5,930 bases of DNA from Cyanobacteria bacterium UBA2566. GTDB lineage: Bacteria > Cyanobacteriota > Cyanobacteriia > Cyanobacteriales > Desertifilaceae. This document shows, in pieces, positions 5,568 through 5,930 of this stretch. The stretch lies in contig DDLS01000006.1 of NCBI GenBank assembly GCA_002340255.1, forward strand, positions 1-5,930. The letters run 5' to 3'. A program made the position numbers and the translations under genes. The notes under the pieces were generated by a model, which made no database searches, had not been told where the DNA came from, and saw only the letters and a list, made by a program, of their open reading frames with translations. Positions within the stretch are counted from its first letter, which is position 1; the number at the start of each line of letters is the position of its first letter.

Positions 5568-5930
5568 TTATCTGGAAGGATAAAAGGATTGAAATTGATT
5601 AACGGTGTTAATCAATTTATTAAATCCCCTCCATAAATAAGAACTCGGAACAACATCTAACCACGGAACAATTGACCAGAACAGAAGGGTCGGCTGAATC
5701 AGTAAACGAAAATTCTTCAAGATACTTTTCCAACTGCCAGAGCGATCCCACTGTGAGGGAACCGAACAATCTCCTTGAACTTTAGCACTTTTTATCTTCT
5801 GGGATTCTGAATTATTTAATCACCAAAATGGTTGACTATTCAAACTAATCATTAGATCAGCACTCATGATCATCTCCCACCATTTTTCAATCTGGGCATA
5901 TTGAGTTAAGAGACTATCTGCTAATACTAA
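5568..5930 (-). pseudogene. C-terminal remnant of a DDE transposase (IS701/IS4-like) with internal stop
   Basis: Reading the minus strand from the window edge, one frame runs 120 codons to TAA at 5568-5570, interrupted only by TGA at 5820-5822 (codon 37). The first part contains LADSLLTQYAQIEKWWEM, then MSADLMISL. After the stop, the same frame continues with QWDRSGSWKSILKNFRLLIQ, then FWSIVPWL. The WW-containing segment, the 'W(D) ... GWK-x-LLNNLRL-IQP' pattern and the short C-terminal tail are what I recall from transposases common in cyanobacteria of IS701/IS4 type. The TGA follows a TGG codon. The catalytic DDE residues would lie beyond the window, so the state of the rest is unknown. It is convergent with the phosphonate-type operon and contains no HIP1 site. 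The transposase call is good; the exact IS family is less sure. Confidence 0.75.
5592..5618. repeat. Perfect 12-bp inverted repeat inside the transposase remnant
   Basis: AAATTGATTAAC (5592-5603) and GTTAATCAATTT (5607-5618) are perfect inverted copies around a 3-base centre GGT. The stem lies within the last 20 codons of the transposase frame, close to its stop. It is AT-rich and no clean T run follows on either strand. It may be a 3'-end RNA hairpin of the transposase message, possibly blocking operon read-through from the convergent side, or a chance feature of AT-rich coding sequence. Confidence 0.6.

Noticed and set aside
5539..5648. CCGAGTTC (5539-5546) and GAACTCGG (5641-5648) as insertion-sequence ends
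   Set aside because: The second copy lies inside the transposase frame and the match is only 8 bp, so they cannot be the two IS termini; probably chance.
5820..5822. TGA read as selenocysteine or recoded codon in the transposase frame
   Set aside because: Transposases of this type are not selenoproteins, and no SECIS-like structure was recognised next to it; a nonsense mutation is simpler.

Overview
The window reads as a piece of cyanobacterial chromosome. The main evidence is eight exact copies of the HIP1 octamer GCGATCGC in 5.9 kb, where about 0.1 would be expected by chance. Short heptanucleotide tandem repeats of the STRR type lie between genes, and many starts lack a Shine-Dalgarno sequence. 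The genus cannot be fixed from the sequence alone.

Layout, left to right. (1) Positions 1-2769 hold a ferrous-iron uptake locus: feoB, a full-length GTPase-coupled Fe(II) permease, then a small winged-helix FeoC-like protein. Both are on the plus strand, about 170 bp apart. That gap contains a perfect 19-bp hairpin built of heptamers and a 75-bp MITE-like inverted-repeat element. No feoA is in the window; only 38 bp precede feoB. (2) A heptamer array (2767-2808) starts on the feoC stop codon and separates the iron locus from the next unit. (3) Positions 2862-5430 hold a tight three-gene plus-strand operon: a phosphonatase-like HAD hydrolase (PhnX-like), a cupin of the ureidoglycolate lyase type, and a FAD-dependent amine/amino-acid oxidase-like protein of the TIGR03364 type. 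The first two genes overlap by 4 bp (ATGA) and the second and third are 11 bp apart. (4) Positions 5431-5567 are non-coding. Positions 5568-5930 carry the C-terminal end of a minus-strand DDE transposase, interrupted by an in-frame TGA and cut by the window edge.

How the genes may work together. FeoB imports Fe(II) and FeoC probably modulates it. In the second unit, the flavoenzyme would oxidatively deaminate an aminophosphonate to a 2-oxoethylphosphonate. The PhnX-like enzyme would then cleave its C-P bond through a Schiff-base lysine and an aspartyl phospho-enzyme, releasing phosphate and a C2 aldehyde. The flavoenzyme/PhnX-like pairing is known from genome context. The cupin between them is the unexplained part and the best candidate here for something undescribed. 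No phosphonate transporter or PhnW transaminase is in the window.
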